Shown here in pieces: positions 12,076-62,410 of a stretch of 64,000 nt of DNA. The notes below the pieces were generated by a model. It was given only the letters and a program-made list of their open reading frames with translations. It was not told the DNA's origin and did not search any database. Positions within the stretch are counted from its first letter, which is position 1. The number at the start of each line of letters is the position of its first letter. Location: assembly GCF_040412425.1 (NCBI RefSeq), contig NC_089788.1:70309220-70373219 (forward strand), in the 5' to 3' direction. The position numbers and the translations under genes were made by a program. The stretch comes from Macrobrachium rosenbergii (taxonomy: Eukaryota; Arthropoda; Malacostraca; Decapoda; Palaemonidae).

Positions 12076-12888
12076 ACCTTAGGTAATGCATCAATGTCTC
12101 CCTTCCTCCACGTCTATGATTCCCTCATTCCCTCTCTGTGAGGTTAGAATGGGCTCTCTTTCACCTTTTCGAGGAGGGTTTCCTAATATGATGTTTGGAA
12201 TTCTCTACTTGTCTGTCTCGATAGTGTTTCTGTCAGGTCATAGTGCCCCAGCCACTCCCTCCCTGCAGGGCTGGTCAGCCTGGAGGCGAGCCTGGCACCT
12301 CCCTCTTCTGACCCAGTGTCATTTGAATGGAATCTTCAGTCTTCTGTAAGGAGAGACCTAAATTCCTCTTGCTTTAGCACACAGGGTTTGGAGTTACACT
12401 TAACTCCATTCAGTTAGAATTTTTGGTTTTAGGTATTAAGAGGTAGAGAGCTGACTGTTGGTCTTTCTTCCTCTTTCTATAAAGGAACACCGGTAGACCA
12501 CACAGTTTTCCCTAGTTCAGTAATGGTTGTTCAACTTTTGTATATTGTATATATTTTTTGCAGCTGATGTCAGACAAGTGTCTCCTTTCCAAGGTATATG
12601 GTTGAGCTAAGGTTGGTGAAAAGATGCTTTGGATAAAAGGTCTTGTCGCTTCCTTCCCACCCTTCCCAGCTATGGACAGTTCAGCTCTTGTTTGTGCTGG
12701 GCTGCTGGATACTGGTGGGTTAAACAACCGAGCATCTGTTTGAAAACGTAGGTCTGATGTCCCATTCTTTAACCGATTTTACTTTTATTTTCTATTATCT
12801 ATGCCATGGGGAAGACAGGATTTCCATGGACCTTTTCTAGTGTATGATTTATTATGGTGAACTGAACTCGAGTGCTGGACCCTATCAA

Positions 12889-12967
12889 CCTCTACATATC
12901 CTTCGGGCCAGCCCTAGGAGAGCTGTTAATCAGCTCAGTGGTCTGTTAAAACTAAGGTAAACTTAAC
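12889..12967 (+). mobile_element. tRNA-derived SINE, 3' fragment
   Basis: It matches the 3' end of the fuller copy at 46418-46701: ccttcgggccagccctagga, gagctgttaatcagctcagt and ggtctg. The 5' Pol III-promoter half is absent, the usual pattern of truncation. Confidence 0.8.
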
Positions 12968-13261
12968 TTAACTCTGCATCCCCTTGCAAGGCTGTATAGA
13001 TTACAGGCGTCAGCCCTCCTTTACTCATTTATCTGACCAAGAATCAGACAGTTCTGGGTTTGTGTTGACTTTCTCTCCAGTCTATCATTATCAGCGCTGA
13101 CTTACGGGACCTGGCAGAGGTTCTCAAACTCATATTTCGTCAAACTTTCAGAACAGTGCCTTTTAGTTCCTTAAAACGATCATTCCACTTTATGAGTCAG
13201 TCGCTTTTATAAAAAGCGATGGTGCTTATTCTCACAAGCGCATATACCAAATAATTAAGGT

Positions 13262-13447
13262 AATCTATTTTTCATAAATATACAAACCAGAGCCTCTTAT
13301 CAAAATCCGTCCTCAGCGAGCCCTGCATAGTCCATATTTACAAGTTAACCACTTTGTTACCAAACTTTAGCAACCGTTTTTCTGCTTGTATTTAGTAATA
13401 TTCCTATATGAAAGGTTCTGGTTTTTATATCTGTGAAAAATACAGTT
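13262..13447. mobile_element. MITE-like element with about 30-bp inverted ends
   Basis: The left end tatttttcataaatatacaa, continuing into accagagcc, is the inverted complement (with a few mismatches) of the right end, ggttctggtttttatatctg continuing into tgaaaaata. The interior is about 120 bp and non-coding. Target-site duplications were not resolved by eye. Confidence 0.5.
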
Positions 13448-13906
13448 CATCTAAAAAATTTAATACGATAAAAAAACTATAGCAATCTGGGACAGTTTAT
13501 ATCGCCGGAAGACTTGACGGCAGTAGAAGGATTTTAATTTGAAAGATCAGTTGTAGTAGGTATGCGACTTTGGTTACACCGTAAAGGAACTCATATGCCA
13601 TGCAAGTTCTTTATATCCCTCGGTTTTCGATTAACTTGTGCTTGCTTGTTTTACATTTCATTGTTTTATCAAGTTCAGTTTCCAGACTAAGTGGATTTAA
13701 AATGTTTTTGTTTTTGTGATCTTGGCATAAATGTATTTGATGAGTTACTTACAACCTAGCTCATACTGATTTCTTTAGGGTTCTGAGTCAAAACCCCTAC
13801 ATGGGTCATGAAGAGTAAGTGGATACAACTTCATCCAGGTAGTCCTAAGTTAGGTGAAAGTGGTATGCTAGGTTAACTACATGGTGTTTCCCCTCCAGAT
13901 GTGGCA

Positions 13907-13908
<2 letters not shown>

Positions 13909-13972
<64 letters not shown>
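13909..13972. repeat. (TC)n microsatellite
   Basis: 32 uninterrupted TC units. Confidence 0.95.
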
Positions 13973-13976
<4 letters not shown>

Positions 13977-15189
13977 TTGCATATGGAATGCCATATCAGA
14001 ATTGACTGCAGTCGGTTTCTCCATATTCTTGCAGTATTTGCTTGTAGGCTAGGCTAATTGTCTTTGTTAGATCATTTTTCTGGACTATTGATTCAGCTTG
14101 ATTAATCAGGATACCGATTTCCTTTAGCATAATATTATCAAGTATGGTAAAGAATTAAGGACATGACAGCTGTCGTCTTGTTCTATGTAAAAAATTTGGC
14201 ATTAGGTTTATAACAGATTTGCACAGCAACTGAAGACTTTAATTCTGTCCAAATATGTACGGAAGTACATTTTGTATTCTTGTTGAGGGACATCTCAGTT
14301 TTCAAAGTGAATAACCGGGGGCCAGCCTCTAGCAAATTGATCCAGGTATGAATTTTTCGGTAAAAAGAAAAAAAGTTGGAAAACATTGATAGATACTAAG
14401 TTGGCTTACATATGCTGTACCATGGACAGACTTTGACGTAATATTTTGCTTATATGGGAACGAACGTTTGATAAGTTTCTTCCCTTCGTATCTGTGGATT
14501 GTCCTTTTTTCCTATTTTCCACCTTGGTCAATCCTCTCTCTACAGTATATAGCCTACTCTATGAAATTTCATGGTCTTCCTCTATTTTGCCGCTTGCCAT
14601 TTCCAAGGAGTGTACTTTGTACCTCATTTGCAACTGCGCTTTGCTCTGAGGCCTTTTTATTCATAATTGATAATATAGGCTACTTTCGGTTTTACCTTTT
14701 CGAGGTGTCTTTCCTTGCCAAAATATATTTTTCTTAAGATATATTCGGAAGGTGTAAATTTCTTTGGAAAGGGTTTTTTTTTTTTGAAAGATTATTAGTA
14801 CGTCATTTTGGTCGCATAATTTTGATGGCATGTGGCCAATTTATATTAGGATTATTTCATCTTTATTGTAATTTTGAATGGCTTATATTGGGTCACTGTC
14901 AATATTAGCATCGTTCATCTCCCTTATTTGATGTGTCCATATGCATTTGTTTGTATGTTACGTATGCACCTGTAAACATGTACAGGGCGTTAGGCTATAG
15001 GCTACGTATACTCTTGTTACATGCAATCAAAGGAATACTGAAGTTTGACAGTGCTCGAACTTATGAAATACGACTTCGATTACTGGTGAAAAACAATTCG
15101 TAGTCGAGCATCCTGGTAGAGTTAAAAAAAATCCTTTAAGCTTCCGGAGGAATTCAAGGGCGTTACAAGTACTTCTTGAGGTAAGAGTC

Positions 15190-15531
15190 CCTCGTGAATC
15201 CGTTAGATGGCATGGGCATCTCCCCCTCCCCTCCCTCATCCCACCCAGAGAGGGGGATATGCCCTGGCACTCTAGATGGCTGGCACCGTCACCCAAAATC
15301 AGTTGTCAGTCAGTCATTCGCCCTCGGGCATTTGAGCGCGACACTTCTCCCTTTCGAAGCTGGCCTGTACCTTGGCTCTCTCATTCTCTCTTGGTCTCGA
15401 TTCGCAAGCGAGGTTCTCCTCTTCCTCGCTTCCCTTCGTTTGCCCCCTCCTCCTCTTGCGGGAGGTCTCTTTCGTGGCATATTGAATCTTAATCCTTTTT
15501 TCCTACTTCCCTCGACTCCGGTGATAGGAAG
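15190..15531 (+). promoter_or_regulatory. Promoter / 5' UTR region of the coiled-coil gene
   Basis: A GC- and pyrimidine-rich block in otherwise AT-rich DNA directly upstream of the start codon. It contains a gtcagtcagtcattc run (near 15305-15320) resembling the arthropod TCAGT initiator. No TATA box is evident at the right distance, which fits an initiator-type promoter. An alternative is that 15529 onward is a second exon, since gtgatag just before GAAGATG could serve as an acceptor. Confidence 0.4.
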
Positions 15532-52893
<37,362 letters not shown>

Positions 52894-53461
52894 GTTTCGT
52901 TTATAAATAACTGTTAATTTAACAGTGTAAATTGGCAGACAGCCAGATGAGAATTCTTAAAGACAGTAGCATTTCTGTTCATGCTTCTCAACATGTCCTA
53001 AGCATTGCCATTTTATACATTTTTGATCTTTGCAGCCTGTTGTTTTGGCATGACCCAGTTGTCTTTTTATTTGTAATAGCTAGTTAAATAATGTCACTTT
53101 TGTAGTAGGAAGACTTATTTCAGTCTTGTTTATCATTGCTTGCTTGTAATTAAGAATGTAAGTACAAAATGCAGCAGTCAACATCAAGAGTCATACTTAG
53201 TGTTCTTTGCGAAAACTACTGAACACACTATAGTTCTGGTATAATAGATTGTAGGTTACCATCAGAAGACAGAACAATTGAAATCCACTGATGTTACTCA
53301 AGTTAACAAACTGGGACTTGGATTCATTATCAAGGTAAGTTTTGGTGCAACACCTGAAAATCTCCCAGTACTGTTTGTTAACTGCATCTTAGTTGTAAGT
53401 TTTTAAAACCTTTTTTCTTGTAATTGCAGTGAAAGTAACTTAGTATAGTCAGTACTTTACA

Positions 53462-53467
53462 AATAAA
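53462..53467 (+). promoter_or_regulatory. Probable polyadenylation signal AATAAA of the coiled-coil gene
   Basis: First canonical AATAAA after the stop codon, about 570 bases downstream, consistent with a 3' UTR of about 600 nt. A downstream T/G-rich stretch follows (ttcttgtttt). Confidence 0.6.
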
Positions 53468-53837
53468 AAGGCTAACCAGTTCTTGTTTTTATACCCTAGT
53501 AAATCTGTTTCAGTGTACTGTATGGGTACTGCTGGAATAGTTGTAAGTTGGTATTTGTGTGTTCAGGCTAAGGCAGTATTCTTCATTTGTACAAGTTTTG
53601 CTGATGGTTCAGCCTTTCATGACTCAAATCTTCATAGCTAAGCCTCCCTCATGTGTTTGCCCTTAATCTCAGATGGCTCATTATCTAATTATATATATGA
53701 ACTGGTAGTCCATAATTTAGTAAAGTTCAGTACTTAGTAAAGTTCAGTACCTCTGTCCTGTACGGGTAGCATCCACAGTGTACCTTGTTTGGCACACAGT
53801 AAAGGGTTCCAAGATTCGTTGTAGTGTTCCTTCAGCT

Positions 53838-53930
53838 CCAGCTGCCAAGGTTCTTTGCAGTCCTTTCAGCCCCTGCTCCAGTTTACTTTTCATTCATTCT
53901 CTTGGGTCTCCTTTTGTTCAGCTGTATAAC
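53838..53930 (+). repeat. 0.3-kb repeat family, degraded copy
   Basis: aggttctttgcagtcctttc, agcccctgctcc and the ttcattcattctctt block match the family with heavy decay. It lies just downstream of the coiled-coil gene's 3' end. Confidence 0.5.
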
Positions 53931-54116
53931 ATCTTTATCTACAATTTCAACCTTATTTAGGATCAAGTCTTCTGGACGAGCGCTAGAAGAATCTAGAGAT
54001 ATGACATAGTGGTGGTGTTCAGGTACTTTATAATACTATAGTTTTTCAAATTATGCTTTTATCTGCTTAAATGAGTCATCTTCTGTAAACATGGTTTTAT
54101 GCTTCATACATTACTT

Positions 54117-54530
54117 TGAGTCAATCCTGTCAAATTATGAAGCACATGGACACAATTCTAAAGGTCATATCCCATACAAAAAAAAAAAAATTAGGATACA
54201 TTCTACAAAGGCAAATATAATGCCAACACACACATTTATGTCTTAGAACAAAGAGAAGGATGCACATTAAAATAAAAGCGACACTCTCATCAAGTGCATT
54301 CCGCAGTTTGAATGATGAAACTTTGAAGTTTTTATAATTCAGATTGTGGAATGTGCTTCTTGAGAATGCAACTTTTATTTTAATGTGAATTCTCGTCTTT
54401 GTTCCAAGACATAAATGTGTATGTTGGTATTATGTTTGCCTTTGTAGAATGTCTCACTATTTTTTTTATGTGATAAGGCCTTCAGAATTATTTATGTCTA
54501 AATGCTTCACTACCTGACAGGATTGAATCA
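54117..54530. repeat. Long imperfect inverted repeat with about 200-bp arms
   Basis: Left arm: gagtcaatcctgtcaaatta, attctacaaaggcaaatata, cacatttatgtcttagaaca and cacattaaaataaaag. Right arm, inverted: cttttattttaatgtgaatt, gacataaatgtgtatgttgg, tttgcctttgtagaatgtct and acctgacaggattgaatc. Identity is perhaps 80-85% by eye, and many differences are transitions. The loop is only about 20-40 nt. Confidence 0.8.
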
Positions 54531-56399
54531 AAAGCAATTCATGTTGTCACTTATGTCTTTCATCATTTCTTTGGATCCTTTTTTGTCTGCTTTGTACAGG
54601 CTGCATATTCTCCAAAACCCAGCCAGCCAGATCACCAGATCTCACTGTTATTCTGTAAAGATTGACAGTGTTGATTGTTCAGCTCACTGACTGGCTGATT
54701 CCCTCAACTACCAAGCCTTAGAATTTAGTGCCTGCTATTGAATTTCTTGAATTGTCAAACCACTCTTCCTTTTAGGTTATTTTCTGTATTGAAAGACTAG
54801 AAATGTGGTGCAGTGGTATCAGTAAACTAGTTTATAGTAGTAAAAGTCGTCTTTGGTAGGCCCTTTTTTCTTTTAAGCAAAATTCATCTTGAACTACAGA
54901 ATTAAACATGAACACTGTACGTAAGCATCATGACATTATCCTTTTGGATCATTTGTGCATCTTGGTAATGGTTGGGTTTGGATTTGAAGTTCAGTATCTG
55001 GATTTAATGTACATAACATTCATTTCCAGTAGTGTAAGTGTTCAAGAAATAGTGAGTTGGACACTGACAATCTTAACTTGGTTGCACATTGTTTTTACAT
55101 GCCAGTACGATTCGAACCAGACTCATAAGGTTAATGTTTAGCTCCTTCTGCAAGGCACTGATATGAATACGTGCTCACCCTTCCCTTTGGATTCACTCTG
55201 TGTCAATATATCCCAAAAGAACAACAGTGTGTCAATATATCCTAAAAGAACAGTGCAGCAGGAGAGCATTCAACATGGATGTGGAAAGTGCAAGTAATAG
55301 CGGCAGGGAGAAGAAATGTTTGTTGGCCTACTGTAGTATTGTACAGTATGTTTTCTTAAACATTAGTTTATGCATCCCATTTCTGAATAGAGTATGCAGT
55401 GATTTCTTTAGCTGATGGGCATTTAGAAAACTGGTTTGATGTGTTGATTCATCTAGATGGTCTTAAATTTCCTTTAGTAACGTACATTTTTTATTTCTGT
55501 ATTGAGCTCAACCACTACCTCATTTGTAGCAGAAGTAACTTGTTAGCAATTGGTTTCTTTAATTGTAGTGTCCAAGAGCCATTTTTAAATATTTATAGTA
55601 GGTTTTCAAGATTTTACTGTTAACCAGAGCAGCTAAGGTTGTATATTGCATGCCTTACTTTATTGGAGTTAAGGAGCATTTGACTAATCAGTTGTTGATA
55701 AATATAAAATAGTAGACATATGATACTGCATGTAGAATATGAACTGCCTTTGATAATGATGCTGGTATTTAGAGTTATAGAAATATGAAGATATAGCTGT
55801 AACATCAGAGTTGCAGGTAGTTTGATCAAAATCATGATTTCTCCTAGGTTTTGGAATTTTGAGCAGCTTGAACTTCTCATTTTTCAAACTAGTTCACATT
55901 TATACTAATACTATGGAGAGTGTATTAGAAACTTAAGTTTGATCAACAGCGCTGGGTACCTTAAGTTAAGGATACCCCACAATGCGGGTTCAGATCAGGA
56001 TTTTGTTCGTATTAAGGTTAGTGAAATGATTCACAGTCTGTTGTTTGTTAATAAAATGACATTCTCAATGAAGATGATAGCAATGGGTAGGCAGGTGGTT
56101 GGACAGCATCATCATCATCATGGGCAGTTAACTTACCTCTTTGTATAAGTATGAATGGTATCAGGTCTATAACAAATAAAGATCAAAATGTTCTCTGAAA
56201 TTTAATGCATATAACTACTTGAATAGGGCTGTGAAGGGCCAAGGAAAAGCCCCACTTAGATTTGATGGTTATGGAAGGAAAACAGTTCTCTGGTGACTGT
56301 TATTTCAATCCCTCCAAAGTTCTAAAGCATGTGAGAAAGATGCCATTTAGTAATTAATTGCAGGAAGTGACTAAGTCTGCAGCAATGGGATAATTGCAT

Positions 56400-58300
56400 G
56401 GAAAGAATTGATAACCTTCCCCTGACACCTCTACAGGAACTTGTCCTATTTTGCCACAGCTTGCATTGGGCTCAAAAGCATTTATCCTGGCTCCCCACTA
56501 AAAATTCTGTGAGGGAGGAAAAAAAAAAAAATCTGGCTCCCACTAAAAGTTCCGTGAGGGAGGGGAAAAAAAAAACAACTTAATCTCTTGACAGAAACCA
56601 ACTTGTCCCAAGTGAGTGCCAGACAAGATATGATATGCAGCTGATCAAGACGAGGTTAAGGCTAGCAGACCAAGAGGGTGATATCTTGTCGAAGGCTTCT
56701 CCCAAGGGTTCTGCAGTGCTTGAGGTAGGCTAAGGAGGACAAGTTACATCTCATTGCAGAAGCTGAAGTTAGTGAATTGGGCAAAACCATTCAATGATCC
56801 TATGAGCATTGGCAGCTCTACTGAGGAAGAGGTTCAAGCCTTCAGTCTATAAAGACCTGGCTCAGGGTAGAGTAATAGGCTTCACCTCTCAGCTCAATGA
56901 AGATGGACAGTTATATCTATGATTTACTGCAAAGTAGCTCTGACAAGAATGACTCACTCTACAACACCAATTGCAGAAAGTTTACCACAACCTGTTGAAA
57001 GTTAGTTGAAGGCAACCTCAAAATGTGTTGCTAACAGAGAAGAGTGGGCCTAAGAGGAATCTCTTCACCCAAAGGAACTAGCAGATTGGGATATTATCGG
57101 CACAGGCCAACAAGAAGCTACAAGGGTTATCCGAGACTTGAAGTAACAAACTGTGTTGGTCACTTGGCAAATTGGACAGGAGGAGCAGTGAAGATATCCA
57201 TATTGTTCTAAGGACTGGTGGATTGTGTTTTCCAAGGTGTCCCGAGGGTATGAAACAGGTGCGTACAACACCAGGCGCTTCCTGTATAACTATAACTGCC
57301 TGCTGCCAGACACAAGATACTGACAATCCCTACAAACAAAACAGCTACTTGAGGATTGATGGATGTTACTGAAAGTACACATCTATCAAAAGTATGAAAT
57401 TGCTCTCTCTGATTGAATCCTTCATGGAATGAGTTATTTTCATTTGAGTCGAGTTCATAGCACAATGCCTGTTCAGCAGAGATTGACTGGTCTACAACCC
57501 TCAGTTGGCTAAAAAGCTAGGTGCCAAAAAGGCACTTTTGCAGTTTTGAGGAGGTGAGTCTCCAAATACTGGCCACAATACCTTTAAACACCCTGGAAGG
57601 CTTCCAGGAGACTGCATGGTGGATCAAATTATCTCAGCTATTGCAATTATTCCACTGCTGCTTCAACTTTAATCTTTGGAAGGCATGAAGAGGAACCCAA
57701 GACCAGTATGTTCAGCTGAACCTGACTACTCTCAGCTGAAATCAAGAAGAGTGCAGGCTTGAGGACATGTCTTCAAAGTTTTCCCATAGGTTGTCCTTTG
57801 GTTTGAGAGGAAAGTCAGTGCCTTCCCTCTGGAGCTCCCTCATAACCTTATTAGTGTTTCTCCTGGGGAAGGTCATCTGTCAATCTAAATATCCTCTGGC
57901 ATGTAGAACGTCCTCTTGACAAGTCTGTGACGGAGAGTACCTTGCTCTACTTGCTGAACAACAAGGTACCTTCATATTTGCCGATTAGACAGGTGCCATG
58001 AGTAAGCAGCAACCACAGCAGTTAGAATGACTGCCTTGCTTTCAGGGTGCATCTTAAGACAAAATAGATTCAATTAAGAGGCTCAACAATTTCTTGAAAA
58101 ACCATTCCACCTCTGTCTGACATGGTTCTGAAGGAGAAGGACCCTCCCATCCTAACAAGTTCCCCAAAGTAGAGTTAGTTACTCTCCTGAAATCCTGAAA
58201 GAAAGGCTGCCACACGAGTTTTCCTTAGTGGGAACCATGTGCACATGCTTCAATTCTGGATAACCCTGGCACTGCCCAAGGATTCACACAATCATGCACC
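56400..58300 (-). mobile_element. Possible DIRS- or LTR-type retroelement relic
   Basis: - strand reading contains RITLVASCWPVPIISQSA (near 57125-57070), which resembles the LVAP-WP-.PWF-.L motif after the RNase H region in DIRS/LTR-type polyproteins. Upstream lies LLEAFQGVLKVLWPVFGDSP, comparable to the L-P--F---.--FG-P--DLFA segment. Downstream tracts (YSTLSQVF) could be a decayed recombinase. Frames are heavily broken and no terminal repeats were found, so class and limits are tentative. Confidence 0.35.
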
Positions 58301-61300
58301 TACAGATTGTCACAATACCCAGTAGCACATGAACGTTCTGTCTGCATTTGCACAACCAGGGGAACAAGTAGAAGGTGGGGACAGAGAGAGGACAGTCTGG
58401 GAGAGAGGCCCAGAAAAGATTTAGCAACATCAAAGGAGGAGCAATATTCACAAAAAAATCAACAAATGACTTTCGGCCTCCCTCTGCTGCTGCCAAACCT
58501 CTTTACTGCAAAGGTTGCTTATTTGGCCACACCTTGCAAGACCTACCACTGCAGAATAACAAAGCTGATTACACTAACTTTAAGGATATAAGCAGCCAAA
58601 CACTCACTTCTGTTATTCAGTTTTCTTGTTTCAATCTGTGCTCAACAAGAAAACAAAGACCATACATACAATAAAAAAAATTTGAAAGCTTCAATTTGAT
58701 GGTCAGTCAAGAGAAGAATACAGAGGTGCTTTCAATTGGCTGTGGCTGAAGAATTGCTGCCTTGCAGTGGGGCAGTAGGTATTTCTTCCCCTCACCTGCC
58801 CACCTCCAAATAATGTTTGTTACCCCAACCTCCAAATAATGTGTTACCAAGTTTTTTATTAGCTTTTTTCATGTCCTCCAGTGGAGTACTCCAACATAAA
58901 AGGCGATTGTTTGTACAGTATTTTTGCTACAACAATCAATGGATAATAAAGAAAAAATAGATTTTCAATTTTATTTAAAACTACCAAAAATCAACTATGG
59001 AAAAAACTTAGGCACTTACAAGATTTCCTCAAAAATTGGTCCCAGACATTCACAAGTTTCACATATGAAATGCAGAAAAAAAAAAAAAAAAAACAGAGAA
59101 TACCTAATACTAAGTGGTTGTGCACTATACAATTTGGCACCTTATGTTGTGAGGGAGATCCTGGGCGATAAGAGCTTACAAACTTGTACTTTTGAACTTT
59201 TAAAGGGATGGAAACTACAATATTTGGAAGAATCAAGACTTAAAGCTTCAAAAAGAAAAAAGGGAAACACTGCAGGGAATATTATTGTTTTCTCTTTCAC
59301 CCATTCCTCCCATCACCTGTATTTGCTCTTGGTTTGTTGCAAGAATTAAATTGGCCACCAGATTTGTAAAGGAATTCTCACACCTAACATTTTTATATAA
59401 CCCATATTAAGGGTATTAGAAATTAGTGTTTTTTTCAAAATTTAAAGTTGTATGAATAGTGAAAATCCCTTTCTGATTTAATAATTCTTGATTACTTTTT
59501 TTTTTTTACAATTAAGGCACTTTTTTTGAATGGGGAGTTTGTTGTTTTGTTAGGAGTTACTTATATAAATTCATTAGAAGGGCTATAATCCTTTACATTT
59601 TAAACCATTCCCATTTCATAAGTACTTTTTTTATTTTTCTCATTACTTCAGTCATACGAGGACATACGCCATAAGGAATCCATTCCTCAACACTGGAGTG
59701 TGACGGAATGAGTCAAGACCTGAATACCAGGCTTTATAATTTAAGTAAGAGTGAGATCAAGACAAATCAGCTATTCTAGACCATTTCCAATCTTTACGTA
59801 ACCTTCTAGCCCAGGTGCATGTCCACATTTGACTCTAGACCCCAAAGGAACTAAGGTCAGGTTGAACTCGACTCAAAACCCACCATGAAAGCAGTTATCA
59901 TAGCATAGTAAAAAAATTTATGAAATAAATAAAATTGTGGAAAATTTACAAATTCCATGTCCTGTGACTAGAACATTATTCAAAGCATTACTTCTGCATC
60001 TGGGGGGTTTCCAAGCACTGCCTGATCTTTCTGACCATAGTCTTTAAAATTGTTTGTTTCCCATCACTGCAAGAATTCCAACTGTGTGAACAGAGCATCA
60101 CCTTTATGATGTTATTATTTTCATTATTTTACACCCACCCACCAAATTGGGTCTAGCATCAATTTAGTAAAGGACGAGGTTGCTCTACCGCTACACTAAC
60201 TGCTAATTCTGCAAACATACTACACCTAACTACTATGTAACTGCAAAACTAGATCTAGCCTACTCAAAAATCAGTCTAAATTTACCACTACCTGCTAACA
60301 TTTGAGCCTATGTGTAAGGAATTCACTGCCTTACTTATAACAACCTCGCCTTTAACTTGATACCATTTTAATATTTGGCATCAGCTTTAGAGATATTCCT
60401 AAAGCTTCACCGAATAATTCTTTTCAACTAAAACTCTGCATATCTTATTGCTTCACCAAGATTCATTTTGCCACATCTAGGTGCACCTGAACACTTTCAA
60501 AGAAAAAATGAGACCAGGAAATGGGGACAAAAAGTTAAGATACCATGGGAGAGAGGAAATGAGAGAAATAATTTAAATAAAATACATAAATAATAATAAA
60601 AGATAAGTTGGTCCCCTAAATTACACTGAGATCTGTATGCACTTATGAAAGTGTTACAAATAACAAATGCAATAAAATTCACCATTTGTGACGGCAAGTC
60701 GGAGTTCATAACCTAGTCATTCTCACACAGTCACATTATTAGTAAGAAGTGGCTGAGCAATGGAAGTGGTCAATTTATCAAGAGAAACTTCAATGCAACA
60801 TTTTGCTGCTCAGCAACATCTTAATTGGTGAAGAAACAAAAACTGTTTAGTGAGATGAAAACAGCACCATACCAGCAGCTGCAATAACAACTCACTGACA
60901 GAAAGAAATTTTACCAAAAACTTTTGTGGAACAACTCTATTGTCAGCCATGGTTGGTTAATCATGTAAAAAGAATTAACAAATGACAAAATTACTGATTA
61001 ACATACTGGCTAATAATTCAATTTATAAAAGTGCTTTTCCCTCAAATTAACCAATCACTGTTGACAATGGGATCTAACTCCGCCTTCATGGGGACTCCGC
61101 TCCTTCGGACACCTGAACGTTTGATAGAAGATTTAAAACCAATTAAATTGTTTTATGTCGATTTCCAAGTAAAAAGTTTCTGAATATATCCTTAACGTTA
61201 TACTCGCAAGTAGAAATCAGGTGCCCTGGAGGAGGCCGCCTATGACCTACACTAAGCTACGTGTATACTGTCAATATATACACTACAGAGCTGGACTTCC

Positions 61301-61696
61301 TGTCATGCTCTATATGCTCTGCCCTTTCACATCTACCAGGTTTAATCAAGAAGACCATAAATGATCAGCAATAACAAAGAAGTGAAAAGTAACCTAGTGA
61401 AAATTTGTACTATCAGAATTTAAGAAGTAGAGGTAAAAATAAAAAAAAAATAAAATATAACAAGCAACCCAATCTTTAAAACCAATTTCTTGCTCTGAAA
61501 CTGTCAATTTTACTTCAAGGGTGAAAGTCTGCTGCTGTTCCGATTAAAGTAAAATCACTTGGACCCCAAAAAGAATTTCTGATTGCTTTGCCAAATAAAA
61601 ACAATTAGTTCTTACATTCAAACTGACAGTGAAAGAATTATTTTATAGCTTTAAAATAAACCAAGCAGCAGTCTTTTATGCGGCAGAGCGAGTTGA

Positions 61697-61849
61697 TCAT
61701 GGTGGCTTCGTATCAAAACATGCATGTTGAAGTAACTCCTTGGCTGGGGGTCTCTTTTCACTCTTGATTTCTAGACAGCTGAGTGCCAAGTCACGGGCAG
61801 CATCTGACAATGTGTCTGGTACACGTGGAGGTGAAACACTTGATGCAAT
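61697..61849 (-). CDS. MAP3K1: MAP3K1-like terminal exon
   Basis: Acceptor atgtttctccag on the - strand. 50 codons [20 protein letters not shown] ... FDTKPP and a TGA stop (61699-61697). Forms the last helix of the C-lobe. Confidence 0.92.
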   Translation of the reverse strand: MASSVSPPRVPDTLSDAARDLALSCLEIKSEKRPPAKELLQHACFDTKPP

Positions 61850-62344
61850 CTGGAGAAACATAGATTACTGTATTAGTTGAGTTAAAATGAAAAGTTACTG
61901 TTACCTTTATGATTCATACTGCATATTACATAAATCACAAAAAAAAAAACTGTATATCAATAACATAAATTTAGACAAAACTGATAAACACTGAATGTTT
62001 AATAAAACTGATATGCAGAAATAGCAGATCTCTGGACTCTAATTCAACATTTCATTTGTTAGTAAATACCTTGTACATTAGCTTCAACTGGTTAGAGACA
62101 TGGTCTGCATCCCAAGGTGGTTTTGTTGTAGCCATTTCAATGACACAACAGCCAACACTCCAGACATCACAGGAACGTCCATAGTCTTCACCTCGTAGAA
62201 CCTCCGGAGCCATAAAGGCAACAGTACCTAGTAGCTGTCCTTGAAATTCTCCCGTGACAGTAGATTTGCTTGCCATTTTTGCAGCTGTACCAAAATCAGC
62301 AATTCTAAGCCACTGGCCAGTACTATCCACCAACAAATTTGCAC
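61697..62344 (-). CDS. MAP3K1: MAP3K1/MEKK1-like protein kinase, last two exons (partial)
   Basis: A Ser/Thr MAP kinase kinase kinase of the STE11 group, acting in the cytoplasm on MAP2Ks of the JNK/ERK pathways. Exons on the - strand: 62344-62070 and 61849-61697, joined phase 0. The first encodes [20 protein letters not shown] (DFG, Mg-binding), the activation segment with [20 protein letters not shown] (subdomain VIII), [17 protein letters not shown] (subdomain IX) and [13 protein letters not shown]. The second gives [20 protein letters not shown] and [12 protein letters not shown] (subdomain XI), then [12 protein letters not shown] and [10 protein letters not shown] are characteristic of MEKK1 among MAP3Ks. 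The N-lobe, catalytic loop and long regulatory N-terminus lie beyond 64000. It converges on the coiled-coil gene. Confidence 0.92.
62070..62344 (-). CDS. MAP3K1: MAP3K1-like penultimate exon
   Basis: 275 nt. Acceptor tatgtttctttcag on the - strand, donor AAG|gtattt. It begins with two bases of the Gly codon that follows the HRDxK loop, so the upstream exon should end with that loop plus G. Confidence 0.92.
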
Positions 62345-62410
62345 CTGAAAGAAACATAAAAATGGTCATCAGAGGTACATTTAACCTAAGTGATGTTGAA
62401 CTAGTGTTAC

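Larger units (their letters stand above)
3894..15180. other. Intergenic region between NDUFAF1 and the coiled-coil gene
   Basis: No supportable protein gene. Contents, annotated separately: copies of the 0.3-kb repeat family, two LINE relics on the - strand, a SINE 3' fragment, a MITE-like inverted repeat and microsatellites. The stretches 3900-4700, 4843-5390, 9000-10990, 12090-12880 and 13980-15180 show only AT-rich unique-looking sequence and short out-of-context open frames. Confidence 0.7.
53468..61696. other. Intergenic region between the two convergent genes
   Basis: Contains a degraded repeat copy, a long inverted repeat, a retroelement-like block and, on the - strand side, probably the 3' UTR of the kinase gene. 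No functional open frame is supported. 54780-56390 and 58700-61690 show nothing recognisable apart from A/T-rich runs. Confidence 0.6.

Noticed and set aside
58924..59349. 141-codon + strand frame
   Set aside because: Lys-rich, with a poly-A-encoded KKKKK run, no domain, no splice signals, and antisense to the likely 3' UTR side of the kinase gene.
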